64,000 nt of DNA from Dasypus novemcinctus (lineage: Eukaryota > Chordata > Mammalia > Cingulata > Dasypodidae): assembly GCF_030445035.2 (NCBI RefSeq), contig NC_080673.1, forward strand, positions 201,064,216 through 201,128,215. The letters run 5' to 3'. Position numbers and translations under genes: made by a program. The notes beneath the pieces are model-generated. The model did no database searches. It worked only from the letters and a program-made list of their open reading frames with translations, and was not told where the DNA came from. Every line of letters starts with the position of its first letter. Position 1 is the stretch's first letter. Positions 42,351 to 56,149 of this stretch are shown one piece after another.

Positions 42351-45300
42351 GCCTGGCTCTGCTCTGTGCTATAAAGGTGGCTGAGCCCTGTCCCCTCCCC
42401 ACCAGCCTTTCCTCTCCAGGGTTCCCGTGTGCACCCCGCCTCCTAACATCGGAACTGTCCTCCCCTTACCTGGAAATCACGGCACTGCGGGCTGACTCTG
42501 GTTACTGAAGGCCCTGTAGGGTCTGCTCAAACAAGTGTGTCTGAGCAGGAAAATCAAACACACAGGGGCCCTCAGGGTTGCTGCAGGGACCACCTCCGGG
42601 ATGGCTGCCGATAAGGCCGGCTCTATTTTCACTTAATTGGCCTGCAGCCTGGGGCCGGCATTTGATCAGATAGGGGATCTCCCCGGGGATGGAGAGGTCC
42701 CCCTCAGGTGGGACCGCCTGCACCCTGGCTGGGACAGAAGACGCCAAAGGGGATTTGGGGAACTCCAGACTGCGGAGGGGCCCTGTAAAATTCCGCCCGT
42801 TCCAGGAAAAGTTGGGGAGGAGTTGCCAGGCCAGTCATGCTCTCTCCCCTGCCAGAAAGCCCCAAGGAGGCAAACTCAACCTTCCTGGAAGGGTAGGGAC
42901 TCCTGACGAGAGCTCTGTGGCCACAGGCTGGCAGCACCCAGCCTCCGTGTGGCTCCCCAAAGTCCATGAGACCCTGTGGGGCTCGGGGAAAGTCCCGGCA
43001 GGGTGACGGCAAGCCGGACTGGCTGAGGCGGCACACTGGGCTTGGTGTCCTTGCAGATGTTTTCCAGCGACCCTGAGCCCGTGCTGTGACCTCTGTGGAC
43101 CTCAGCTTTCTCATCTGTGAGGAGGGGGCAGTTACAACCCATTCAAGTTCTAAGGTTTAAACTCAGGGAGAGTGAGCAAGACGGGAGGGGTGGCTTCTGT
43201 TTTTTGTGGGTTTTTTTTTTTTTTTACTTCATTCTAGAAATAGTTGATGAGCACCTGGAAGGCCTGTCCTTACCCCGGACCCCAAGGCTGTGTTCTCTGG
43301 CGCAGGGAAGGTGGGCTGGGGGCCACATCCAGGTGCTCCAGGGAGCCCTCCATTCGCCCCTCCTCCCGGAAGCGTCCCCTCTTTTGTGCCAAGCTCTGTC
43401 CTTGTCCCTGCGATGTAAAGGACCTGACCTGGGGAGCCCACTGGCTAGCAGGGAGACTGCCCAGTGACCCCTGAGCCCCCTTGGCCATGCGCAGGGATCA
43501 GAGCTGAGGAAGCAGGGGAGGGGGGCAGGAGGGGGGCAGGGAGGGGCCAGGCAGCTCGGCAGCCTCATCTGCCCTTCCCCCCACCAGGGACCCAGGGCGG
43601 GGGTCTCCCCAGCCCGGTTCATCTATGCCATGGCGTGCATGGACCATCCCGGGGGGGGGGGGGTGCGGGGTGGGCAGGGAGAAATCGTAGAATATTTCAT
43701 GTTCTTTCGTTTTGTTTTGCTTTTGGTCATGTAAACGATTTCGCCTCCCTGTCCCCGGTGTGTAAACGTGGGATAAAAGGTAGGGTTGTTGTCTGGGTCA
43801 GGTGGATTAGGACACTTACAGTTCAGGACCGTGCTTAGCAAACAGTAATTGCTCAATACTTGCTAACCGTAACAGGAAATGTGATTCCCCATCCGGGTAA
43901 TCGGCTCCTGGATTTCCCACCCAGCCTTGGGGGGGTAGGCAGGGCTGGTCTCAGCACGCCCACTGCTCAGATGCAGTAACTGAGGGCCAGGGAGGGGGCG
44001 GGACTCTCAGGTGGCCCCGTGGGTGGTGCCCGGGACTCCCAGGAGCCTAGAGGGGTGGGGAGGGGAGTCGTGGCCCCGCCCCCTTCCACGCACGTCCGGG
44101 GCCCAGCTAGGGAGACTTTCCAGCGCCAGACGGCTGGGGACACTGGGTGCCCAACCAAGGTCTCTGGCATTTGCCGCCTCCACACCCACCCATCCCCACT
44201 CCGAGGTGGGGAGAGGGGACAACACAGACCCTGACTCGTGGCGTCGTGGAATCTCTGCGGAATGACGCTGAGCGGTCCCTGTCCTTGTGCCCAGCAGTGC
44301 GCCCAGAGCGAGCTCTCTCAACTCCCCGCGAGCCGAGAGCCGCTTCCTCAAGTGAGAAGTGGGAGCGTGGGACCCACCTCCGGGGCTGTTCTGAGAAGCA
44401 GCTGTGTGGTGCATCTGAAGCACTAGTAGGTGCTCAGTCAAAGCCGGTTCCCTCCAGGTGCCCCCAGCTCCAAGACCGGCCACCTGCCCCAAGGCTCCGC
44501 CGGAGGGAGGACAGACGCTTTCAGAACCGCCCCCCAGGCCCGGGGCACTCTGGGGTGCTTGGAGCTTCACTCCCTTTACAACAGGAGATCTCAGGAAGGG
44601 ACATGGGCCTTTGGCGGGGTCGCCAAGGTGCAAGGCTGGCTCGCAGGAGGAGGCAGCCCACCGGGAAAGGCTCCACGGACCTTCCTGGGGGCGGAAGAGG
44701 AAGGAGCACGGGAGGGGGTCGGGAGGGCGGCAGCTCGCACTTCTAGCACTAGCTCTGCCAGTTTCTGGCTCAGAGACCATAGGAAAGTAACTTCTTCTTG
44801 GCCTCAGTCTCCCCATCAGTGGAACACGGGTGTTGGACAAAAGTTCCAGTTTCTATCAGCCCTAGGGTTTTTCTGAATAGGCCTTAAGAGGAGGCCTGTG
44901 GCCCCCCCGGAGGAATTGTTAGCCTGCCACTGCCCGCCCCCACGGGTCCCCAGCTTGGCCTCAGCCACTGCTGTGGTTGGTGGGCTGCCCTGGGCTCAGA
45001 AAGGGGCAGGGACCAACCGGGACACACAGCACCCCCTCAGGATGGGGACTGCACTGTGCACGTTTGCACCCCCAGGTGTGCACGAGGGAGGGGGAGGCTG
45101 TCGGGGTCTCACCGGCCACGGAACCTCCATGGTCCCCCGCGACGTTCGCTATTGATTTTCCCACCCATGGGCGGTCTCCTGGGCTCTCCCCTCCCCCTTC
45201 ATGCTCGGTGAGCCCTTGGTGAGGCTTATCTCGTTGGGGGGGGGGCGCTTCCCGGCCAGTCTCCCCTGGCCTTCCGCCCACCCAGGAAGGCGGCCACGGC

Positions 45301-45705
45301 GGGTGAGCACCCCCAGCTGCCTTGGTGAATGAGGACGGCGAGAGGCCCAAGAGACGCCAGGCCAGGCGGGGAGGCTAGGACAGGGCGGGCCCCCTCCCCC
45401 GCCGCCTGAAGTTTTGCGAACAAGCACAGGGGCTGGAGAATGGGGTGGGGGGCTGGGGTGGGACCGTCTTCATCCCCTCCAAGCCCTTAGGCCGGGGCTC
45501 CACAGCCGGAGGTGACCCGCTGCTGTCCGACCTAGACCCCGCAGGAGGCTCTGGGCCGGCGGCCCAAGCGGGGATCAGCCCTGCCCACCGTGCCCGGCGC
45601 TCAGGGGCCGCCCTCGCCCCTCCCCGCGGGCCCTGCACCCGCGCGCCAGTCCACGTCCGCGTCTGGGATGGTGGGGTGGGGGCTGCAGGTGCGCAGCGCC
45701 TCCTG
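42351..45705. other. GC-rich non-coding 5' flank of MSX1
   Basis: No gene is recognised. MIR-like pieces lie near 43060-43145 (CTCAGCTTTCTCATCTGTG), 43830-43865 and 44735-44830 (CTTGGCCTCAGTCTCCCC), and a weak reversed-L2 trace near 43230-43460. The longest frame (44007-44840, minus) has no domain and mirrors open frames on the + strand. Confidence 0.5.
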
Positions 45706-45709
45706 GGTG

Positions 45710-45840
45710 TCAGGCCTGGGCACCCTCCCCTCCGTCCTCCCCACGACCCTAAGGGGAAGTTACATTGTGTTGCTCGTGGTCCAGATGTGGAAACTGAGGC
45801 TCAGAGGGGACATCACTGGCACAGGACACCGGCTGGCACC
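45710..45840 (-). mobile_element. MIR SINE fragment
   Basis: GATGTGGAAACTGAGGCTCAG with GGGGACATCACTGGCACAGG is the inverted core. Confidence 0.55.
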
Positions 45841-46139
45841 ACAGGAGCCAGAGCCTGGTGTGTGTGTGGGGGGGAGCTTCCTGCTGCGCCCGCAGGCGTT
45901 GCGGCGGCCCCAGAAATCTGCTTCTGGAAGGAACTCGCTGGACTTGCATTGCCTCCTGAGTGAGTCCCTCCCGTGAGACACCGACTGTGACACCGAAGAG
46001 ACAGAGCCCAGGACAGCCGCGAAGCCTGGCAGAGCCTGAACGAGGCGCACGTTAGAGGGAGACGGAAGAGCGTGGAGAGGGCCCCAGAGACCAAGGCGGA
46101 CGCGGAGACAGAGACACAGCAGGGACACTCTGTCACCCA

Positions 46140-46770
46140 GACGGGACGAGGCAGGGAAGGAGCGTGCGGAGCCAGGAGAGCAGGGGCGGAAGGAGCGGTG
46201 CGAGCGGACCCGGCCTCCCCCAATACCGGCGCCCGCTCCCTCCGCGCCTCGGCCCTGCCCGGCCTGGGGGCGGTCCCCACACCCGCGCTCCCCGCTCTGT
46301 CCCACCCGCTGCCTCGCGACCGCATTTTCGGGGACTTTCTCCCCGGCCTCCGTCTTTTCCAGCCTTAGCCCAGGCCCTTCTCCGCCCCTGAGACTCGCCT
46401 TCCTTCCCGCCGGGCGTCGAGGCCGTTTAGGGCGCCCTGCTCGCGGGGCCCGCTCGGCTCCGGGCGCCGCGGGTCCTCTCAGAGCCCTCGCCCCGGCCCG
46501 CGGCTCTCTGGCTTTCTGCCTGGGCTTCTCTCCTCTCCTCCCCGGGCGGAGCTGGGGCTGAAACCCGAGTGTCGCCCCCTCCGCAGGTTCCTTTGGGTCG
46601 CCCTCCAGCGGCGGGGCAGGGCGGGCCTCCGCGTCCCCGCACCCGCCTGCGGGCGGGGAAGTCGCGGGGCCGGAAGGTGCCAGCCCCGCCGGAGGCCGCG
46701 GCCCAGCGCGGCCCGAGCAGGAGCGGGAGCTGCGCGGCGGGGCCCCGCGAGCAGCCGCGACCAGCAGGGC
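46140..46770. promoter_or_regulatory. CpG island about 6 kb upstream of MSX1
   Basis: A dense CpG stretch with GGGCGG-type words. It keeps frames of up to 341 codons open on the minus strand, but they are Arg/Ala/Pro/Gly-rich with no domain and compete with open frames on the + strand. It may be part of the MSX1 regulatory domain or an unannotated non-coding promoter; nothing here decides. Confidence 0.5.
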
Positions 46771-47194
46771 CCAGCTCCCCGGCACCTCTGAGCCGGGGAC
46801 CGGACAGCGTGCCCACTCTAAAGCCGGGAGAGCAAGGGGCAGAAAAGTGGCCCTCCGCTTTCGGCTGGGAACGCAGCTCCGAGCAAGCGCGTGCTTTCTC
46901 CTCCCAGAACGCCTGAGATCCTCGATATTGGATAAATTAATGGAAAAAACCGGCAGTTTCCAGGACTCTCACAAGGAGGGAGGGGTGGGTGAGAAAGGGA
47001 AGAGCAGAAGGAGCTGGACCGAAGACCCACTTCTTGGATTGCCGACCGGACCCAGGGGTGGGTCCACCCAAAACTGTGGCCATAAACTGTATTTTAATGC
47101 ATTCCAGGTTTTGAAAGGGCCTAGAGAAAGAAAGTCATTCCCTGGAGGAGGAAAGAGTGTATTTAGGGGTTCGGAACCACTGGCAGCCACATCC

Positions 47195-47345
47195 CGGGAC
47201 CACCACTAACTAGCTGTGTGACCCCAGGCCAGACACTTAACCTCTCTGATTCTCTTTTCTCCTCTGAGGAAGAAAAGAAAAAAGCTGATAATAATACCTT
47301 CCTCCCAGGGTAGAGAGGATTAAATCAGAGGAAGTTTGTGAAACC
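47195..47345 (+). mobile_element. MIR SINE fragment
   Basis: ACTAGCTGTGTGACCCCAGGC, ACACTTAACCTCTCTGATTC and GAGAGGATTAAATCAGAGG give a well-preserved sense core. Confidence 0.7.
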
Positions 47346-47559
47346 TCTGACAAAAGGCCTGACTCCCAGGAAGTTGACTTCCTCCTACCCCCTCGAACCT
47401 ACGGCGCCTCGAGGCCCTGGCCGGAACTGAGATGGGGCCCTGAGCGGGCTGGGCAGAGGGGAGGGCAAACGACCCAGGCCCGGAGTGGGCCGAGCAGGCC
47501 GGGAAGAAGTTGGGCCGGCCCCTGGAGCCTCGGGGTCTGCCTGACATCTCCAGGCTTAA

Positions 47560-47745
47560 ATAACCGTGCGCCTTTGTTATTCGTCGGCAGCAAAGTGGTT
47601 CGTTCCGCCTGATTGGTCTAATTGCTTTGAAATGGGATATATTATCTATAATTATAGAGCTCTAGGAGGAGCGGGCCGGCCTCCCCTTTCATCTTCCTCA
47701 AGTGCACCCTCACGTCGCGATCACATTAATTTGGGCCATTGGAAA
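47560..47745. promoter_or_regulatory. candidate MSX1 upstream enhancer
   Basis: A repeat-free AT-rich patch about 4.7 kb upstream of the start codon contains CCTTTGTTATTCG, GATTGGTCTAATTGC, GATATATTATCTATAATTATAG and CACATTAATTTGGGCC. CTAATTG at 47618-47624 equals the MSX-type consensus. Enhancers within about 5 kb upstream are known for mouse Msx1; equating this stretch with one of them is my inference. Confidence 0.35.
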
Positions 47746-48404
47746 GGGGGCCCCCCTCTCTTTCCCCGGCGGATCCCGGGCCCCCTCACCCCCTTCCGAA
47801 TTCCCCGGCCTGAGCAAAGAGAGGAGAGAAGGGAGTGGGGGGAGGGCGGGGAGGGAGCAAGAAGACGCGGAGTCGGGCTCCTCGCCCCCCCCCCCCAGCG
47901 ACTTTGAGTGCACCCCACTCACAGAAGTTTCACCGGCAAGTTGGGCCCACTGGAGCAGAGGAATTAGCCAAAAGGAGGAAACACTTTTTGAAAAATCTTT
48001 TCGTTTGTTTACTTCTCGGGAAAGAAGGGCACAGAAACTCTTAAAAGGCAGCAAGTTCCGCCCCTGTTCTCGGAAAGCAGAAAGAATCTTGCTGCGATGG
48101 GGTGAAGAAGCCAGGGAGAAGTCCACGGAGCTCTCGGCTCTTGCGGGGCTTTTCTCAGAAGGCTGTGAAGCCGCCCTGCCTCCCCGGCCCCGATCTCCTG
48201 GAGAAGCCCACCGGTGACTCCCAGCCAGTTCCCAAGCCTCTGGCACCCAGCCCCTTCCTTCTAGGTGACCTTCTAGGAGAATGTGGGGTCGCAAGGCCCC
48301 TCAGCCGGTCGGGGTCCCCGCGGCGGTGCTTTCTGTCTAGCGTCTCTCCACCCCCCAGGACAAAATACCTCCTCGGGCTCGTCCCCGCTGCCGCCCTCCC
48401 GCCG

Positions 48405-48520
48405 ATGGGTGAATTCCCACCAAAATAAATCGTTCCGGGTAATCGGTTTTCATAGCACATTCATTCTATTAAAGAGGACTGTTTGGGGCTCGCTAATTGC
48501 CGGGGGATCCCACTGAGCTG
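48405..48520. promoter_or_regulatory. candidate MSX1 upstream element
   Basis: Repeat-free, with CCAAAATAAATCGTTCC, GGTAATCGG, CATTCATTCTATTAAAG and CGCTAATTGCCGG. CTAATTG at 48493-48499 equals the MSX-type consensus. It sits about 3.9 kb upstream of the start codon. Inference only. Confidence 0.3.
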
Positions 48521-48619
48521 CGCATTTGAAAAAAAAAAAAAAAGCACGCGGGATTCCTGGGTCGAGGCCACAAAATGCACTGGAGAGGGGGGAGGGGCGT
48601 AAACAAAAACCCGCTGGAG

Positions 48620-49240
48620 CAGACGAGAAAGCCCGAGCGAGGGGCCGGCGCGCCGGCTTCCGAACCGCGCGGGGACGCCTAGAGAGCGACAGCCGTCTCT
48701 AAAGTGGGGGTCCCTCTAAAAAAATTCATCGTCGTCCACGGCACCAAAAAGAAAAGAAAAAAAAAAAATCTAGCAACACAGCGGCATCGCTCTTCCCCAG
48801 CCGCCGCAAGCCCGGGCAGAATAGGCGTTTGGGGGAAAAAACACAAACCCACCGTCAGGTTAGGTACCCGGAGAGCGCGAGGCCTCGGTCGGTTGTCTAG
48901 GCTCCGAAATGCAAAGGCACTCAGTGTTGGGGGACGAGGAAGGGGCTTCCAGAGGCCGGAGAATGAGGGGCGATGGGGCCGGGGGCGGGGAGTGGGCGAG
49001 GGGGGACGCGGCAGCGCCAGCCGCGGAGTTTTATCTGCTGTGGACCAGCCCTGCCCTTGCCAGGCAATGAATTACCGCCCCGATTTCTCCGCCGCAGAGA
49101 CCGCGCCGAGCCACGCCGGAGCTGGAAGCGCCTCGGGGTTAGTGCTGGTGGCGAGATAAGGGCAGCAGCCCCCGGGGCCTGTCGGCTCGCGGAACCCACG
49201 AACCGGGAAATCGGAAAGAGGCGCAGACAAAAATAAACGC
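48620..49240. promoter_or_regulatory. CpG-rich stretch upstream of MSX1
   Basis: GC- and CpG-rich (for example GGGCCGGCGCGCCGGC near 48640) without a recognisable exon. It continues with interruptions to about 49910. Confidence 0.4.
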
Positions 49241-49679
49241 AGAGAATGCGCCCTCTCGCTGGCCCTCAAACCTTGTGCCTTTCCTCCTGCGGGAACAACA
49301 CGCCCCGGGAGACAGGCGTGTTTCTTTTCCGCCTCTCCCTTCTCCGAGATCCCGAGCACCTTTCCCCATCGGTCCAGCGGAGAACAGTTCAGAACAAGGA
49401 TTTCCACGTGGAACCGAGTGTGACCCCCCTTTCCCTCCGGCAGATACACTCTTAGGGCCTTGGCAACGCGTCCACGCGCCTAACCCGCTGAGCCCGGGAA
49501 AAAAGCAGACACCGGGCCAGACCGAACCGAAAAATAAGATGCCCTGGGCTCGGGGACGCGGCTCCGGGAGGCCAAGGGGCGGACTGCCGGGCCGGGGGCC
49601 GCGGGCGGCAGGCGGTTTGCTCCCTGGAGGTGGGGGCGCGACTTCAAGGGCCCCAGCGCCGGCTGCAGCCTTTGATCCA

Positions 49680-49800
49680 GCCGCCGCTGGCGCCTAAAAG
49701 CAACATCCTCGTCTGCCTATTAGGCGCGCTGGGGAATCGTGACAGATTGTTTATCCCCGCAATTAGCAATGCGGCCCTTCCCCGGCCGCCTGGCCCCGCG
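49680..49800. promoter_or_regulatory. candidate MSX1 upstream element
   Basis: CGCCTAAAAGCAACATCC, CTGCCTATTAGGCGC, GACAGATTGTTTATCCCC and GCAATTAGCAATGCGG lie in an otherwise CpG-rich stretch. CAATTAG at 49760-49766 is the reverse of the MSX-type consensus. It lies about 2.6 kb upstream of the start codon. Inference only. Confidence 0.35.
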
Positions 49801-50724
49801 CGCCGCGTCCGGGCCTGGCTGCGCCCGGCACCTGGGCCGGCACCGAGCTTCGCACGGATTCCCGGGCCACCGCGCCCTCCGTTCTCGGGGTTCAAGCCCC
49901 TGGCCCCTCCCCAAAGCAGGGACTCTTAACTGGACCTACAGGCGAGTGACTCGGAGTCCCTTAAGTTGTCCACCCTGTTGCATGGGAATGTAGTTTTCGC
50001 TGGTGCGCATTTTTCTAGTTCTGTGGTGGATCAGATTCCCATAATGATCTGGAAGCCAAACATTTTGGGATTTCGGGATCCATTGCTCTCGAGGGATGGG
50101 TACCACGGTGGTGTCTGCCGGACACGGCGGTCCCAAACACACACTACTCGCTTTCGAATGTTGACTTTTACACGCCGATGGGCCTCCGCTTCCTCTCCCC
50201 CTTTATCCCGAAGGCAGAGTGAGATTCTGGCCTGGCTGCGGAAATTGGGGGACCGGGGACAGCGGGGAGGGGGTTCCGCGGGATTCTACTTAGAAATCTG
50301 AGCAGGGAGTTCGCGGCTGGGCTGGGCTGCTAGCAGGGGGTTAGGCCTGCAGCCGCTCCGGGCCTCAGTTCTCTCGTCTCTAAAATGGGGCGGTACCGCC
50401 TTGCCGCCAGGCACATCCGCGGTGACCTTGGCTTCCGTGCCACGAGGAGGGGCCCTCCTTTCGCCGTTGCCTCTCAGGCGTGCGAGCTGGGCCCGGCGCG
50501 AGTCACCGGCCCCAAGCCTCTAACTCCTACTTCTGCTTCTGTTTCAGCCTCGGACCCGCGAGAAACCAGGAGAGCGGGTGTAAATCCACAGCCCCGAATG
50601 TTCCCGAACCGGCCATAAGGCCTTTCCGCATCTCCCGGGCCTGCGGACAGATGTGGGGCTGCGCCCGCTGCGGCGCCCGCGGCCCGACCCCGCCTGCCAG
50701 ACCCCGGACGCCGGCCGGGCAATA

Positions 50725-50960
50725 AAGTTCCCGCTCCAGTAATTCATTTTCCTTAATCTGGACGCCCCTAATCTACAGCTTTTATTGCACGCAGTTAAAA
50801 GGCGAGGGAATTCGCTGTCCCTCCGCGCTCGGATAATTACCCCTAAATGGCCGCGGCAGCCCCTTGTGTTTCCTGGAGATTAGAACCCCGCAGCCATCAA
50901 TGGCCGGCCCCGGTGAGCCGCCAATCACGGCTGCTCGCTCCCCGGGAGTCGCCGGCCTGG
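50725..50960. promoter_or_regulatory. candidate MSX1 proximal element
   Basis: Repeat-free and rich in spaced homeodomain and HOX-like words: CCAGTAATTCATTTTCC, CCCTAATCTACAGC, TTTTATTGCACGC, GGATAATTACCCC, CCATCAATGGCC and GCCAATCACGG. It lies 1.4-1.65 kb upstream of the start codon. Function is inferred. Confidence 0.35.
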
Positions 50961-51899
50961 GCCCCGGGATAAGAGGCCATAAAGAGGCGACGCAGGGAAA
51001 GGCAGGCCCGGATCGCGGAGTTCGCCTAAATCCTACCTCTCTCCTCAATTCATTCTTCCTCCCTGTGTTTTTTAACAGCAAAAATTAAAATCACATTTCC
51101 TCCGAAATTGGCCAAAGGAAAGTTCTCCAGACCGGCCCAGGGATCCACCGCCGGGAATTGTCCCCTTGCCCCGGACCCCTCCCCCAAACGTGCCGCCCCC
51201 TCGGCGACTTCGAGATAGCGACCTGTTATTGTTTCCGCGGACGCGCGGCTTGAGGTCACGTTAAGGCCAGAGCGGTGTTTTGTTGACGTTTCTGTTGGGT
51301 TTATTTCAATAAGTTCTTTCTCAGAGGGGACTCGGCACCCCCCCTCCCCCGTCGCGGTATGGGTGTTGCTACCCTCGGAAGAGGCACCCAGAGCGGGGAA
51401 AGAGCCCACGCGTACAAAAGCGACGCGGGCTTTCGGCTAACGCGATGCACTCGCGTGTCCCCGCTTCTCCGGCAAACTTCGATCCAGCTCTCGGGGACAG
51501 ACAAAGGTCCACTTTTACCCAGACCTGGGGAAAGTTTCGAAGGTGGAAACAGAGGCAGAGAGGGAAGGTGTCTTAAAAAGAAATGAATTCGGTCTATCTG
51601 CTTGAATAAATAATCCGGCGGATCCTTGGACTATCAACGAGAGGAGTAAGAAATGACCCGGACTCAGATGATTGTGGTCTAGAAGGGGGGTCGGCAGCGG
51701 AGAAGCCGGCAGAGGCACGTCAGTTTTCAACTGACGGACAAGTTAAGAGATGCGATGGAGAAGCGAGGAAGGGGGACAAGGGAGAGGGGAAGCGGGGCGA
51801 TAAATGCAGAGGGGAGAGGAGGGCAGAGGAGAAAGAGCGAGAACAAGGAAAAGTCCCCCAGGACCACAGAAGAATAAAGGCCCAGGGGCACCAAGGGAG

Positions 51900-52370
51900 G
51901 GGAGAAGGGCCCAGGCCTTAGCGGCGAGGAAAGTTGGCCAGGCGCCGCTCCCCTCCCTTCCCCTCTGCGCCCCTCTCGGGCCCGGCCCAGCCCTGCGCGC
52001 GCCGAGCCCCTGCGCGCCTCCCGCGAGGCCGCCGCCGCGCGGCCCAATGGCCGGCGCCGGGCCCGCCCTCCCGCGCGCTGATTGGCCGCCGCCGGCGCGG
52101 CCTCGCCTTATTAGCAAGTTCTCTGGGGAGCGGCGGCCGGAGCCGGAGCCGGCGAGCGCGCCCGGGAGCTCAGCCTGCGCGGCGGCGGCGGCGGGAAGGC
52201 AGGCCCAGCGCGCCCGGGCTGGCCTTCTGGGGAGGGGCGGGAGGCGCGCGCGCGAGGGCCCTCCGGCTCGGGGCCCCGGGCGCCGCAGAGGCCGGCCGCG
52301 CTCGCAGCCCGCCCCAAGCCCATGCCCGGCGGCTGGCCCGCGCCGCGGCTGCAGGGGGGGCCGGCTCTGC
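51900..52370 (+). promoter_or_regulatory. MSX1: MSX1 promoter and 5' UTR in a CpG island
   Basis: A dense CpG island runs from about 51900 through exon 1 to about 53070. A direct CCAAT box lies at 52044-52048 and an inverted one (ATTGG) at 52081-52085. CTTATTAGC at 52107-52115 is the only AT-rich word near the expected start, and an Sp1-type GGGCGGG is at 52235-52241. A human-like leader of about 250 nt would put the start of transcription near 52115-52125; that position is inferred from the human mRNA as remembered, not seen directly. Confidence 0.75.

Positions 52371-52387
<17 letters not shown>
52322..52387 (+). CDS. 21-codon upstream open reading frame in the MSX1 leader
   Basis: An ATG at 52322 opens a frame that differs from MSX1 and ends with TGA at 52385-52387. 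It overlaps the first MSX1 start codon (52371) and stops one base before the second (52389). The context is poor (C at -3, C at +4), so many ribosomes would pass it. No other ATG lies between the inferred transcription start and 52322. The peptide is Gly/Pro-rich with no recognisable function; if it acts, it would be as a translational control element. Confidence 0.45.
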
Positions 52388-55424
<3,037 letters not shown>

Positions 55425-55619
55425 AGGGCCCCCGGGGCGCGCCTGCCGGGCCAGCCCTGGTCATCTGCAAGCGGCAGGAGCCAACGCTCCCCTGCTCGAA
55501 GCCTTGTCGCCTGGTCCCTTGAACCCCCCACATTGCTTCCCTTCCTCCTCGGTTGCCCCCGCGTTTTGCTCTCCGAGGTCTGATCCCCCTCCCCAAAAAA
55601 GTGGCTGGAAGGGACCCTT

Positions 55620-55715
55620 GGCACTCTTCCTGGCACTATGGAGAACCTGAGGCCAGAGAGGTTAGGAGATTTATCCAAGTTCCCCAGCGGAGTTAGGGGT
55701 TGAACCCAGGACTAG
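55620..55715 (-). mobile_element. MIR SINE fragment inside the MSX1 3' UTR
   Basis: GAGAACCTGAGGCCAGAGAGG, AGGAGATTTATCCAAG and GGGTTGAACCCAGG follow the inverted MIR core. Confidence 0.6.
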
Positions 55716-55986
55716 AGACCACATGCTGCATCTCTGTCCCCTGCCCTTGAACCAGGCCGGACCAGTCCAGAGAAATCCATGCTTGACGATTTTGGAAATG
55801 AGAGCAGATGCAGAGAGCGAAAGAGAGGCGTGTGTGTACCAGGGGAGATGGATTCTTGCTCCTTCCATTGGAAAACTTAAGAGAACTGCAAGAGCAAAAC
55901 ATTTGCTTGGGGAGGGGTACACAGATGCATTAAAAGGTAGGTTGAAGGGGGGTGAACACTCTTACCAGTACCAGAAAAATATGTAA

Positions 55987-56131
55987 AATAAAGAAAAATT
56001 CTGTTTCTATTTAACAACACATTTGCGTGGCTCTCAAGAATCCCTTTGGAAGGGACTGTGTGTACTATGTAATATACTGTATATTTGAAATTTTATTATC
56101 ATTTATATTATAGCTATATTTGTTAAATAAA
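55987..56131 (+). terminator. MSX1: MSX1 poly(A) signals (AATAAA at 55987-55992 and 56126-56131)
   Basis: Two exact AATAAA hexamers are 139 bp apart. The second lies in the AT-rich context of the human transcript end and is followed by a T-rich stretch at 56175-56190, so it is the more likely main site. Use of the first would shorten the 3' UTR to about 590 nt. Confidence 0.7.
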
Positions 56132-56149
56132 TTAATTTTAAGCTACAAG

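Larger units (their letters stand above)
55425..56147 (+). other. MSX1: MSX1 3' UTR
   Basis: From the stop codon to the inferred cleavage point about 15 bases after the second AATAAA. It holds an inverted MIR (55620-55715), an A-rich part near 55970, and a strongly AT-rich end (TACTGTATATTTGAAATTTT, TTATATTATAGCTATATTTG) that resembles the end of human MSX1 mRNA as remembered. The exact end is inferred. Confidence 0.75.

Noticed and set aside
45760..46816. 341-codon minus-strand frame in the upstream CpG island
   Set aside because: Low-complexity, no domain, crosses an inverted MIR.
51804..52370. Open frame running into MSX1 exon 1 from upstream (337 codons in total)
   Set aside because: It is in frame with MSX1 only because the CpG-rich promoter lacks stops. 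The upstream part is Arg/Pro/Ala-rich, crosses the promoter boxes and is absent from known MSX1 proteins.
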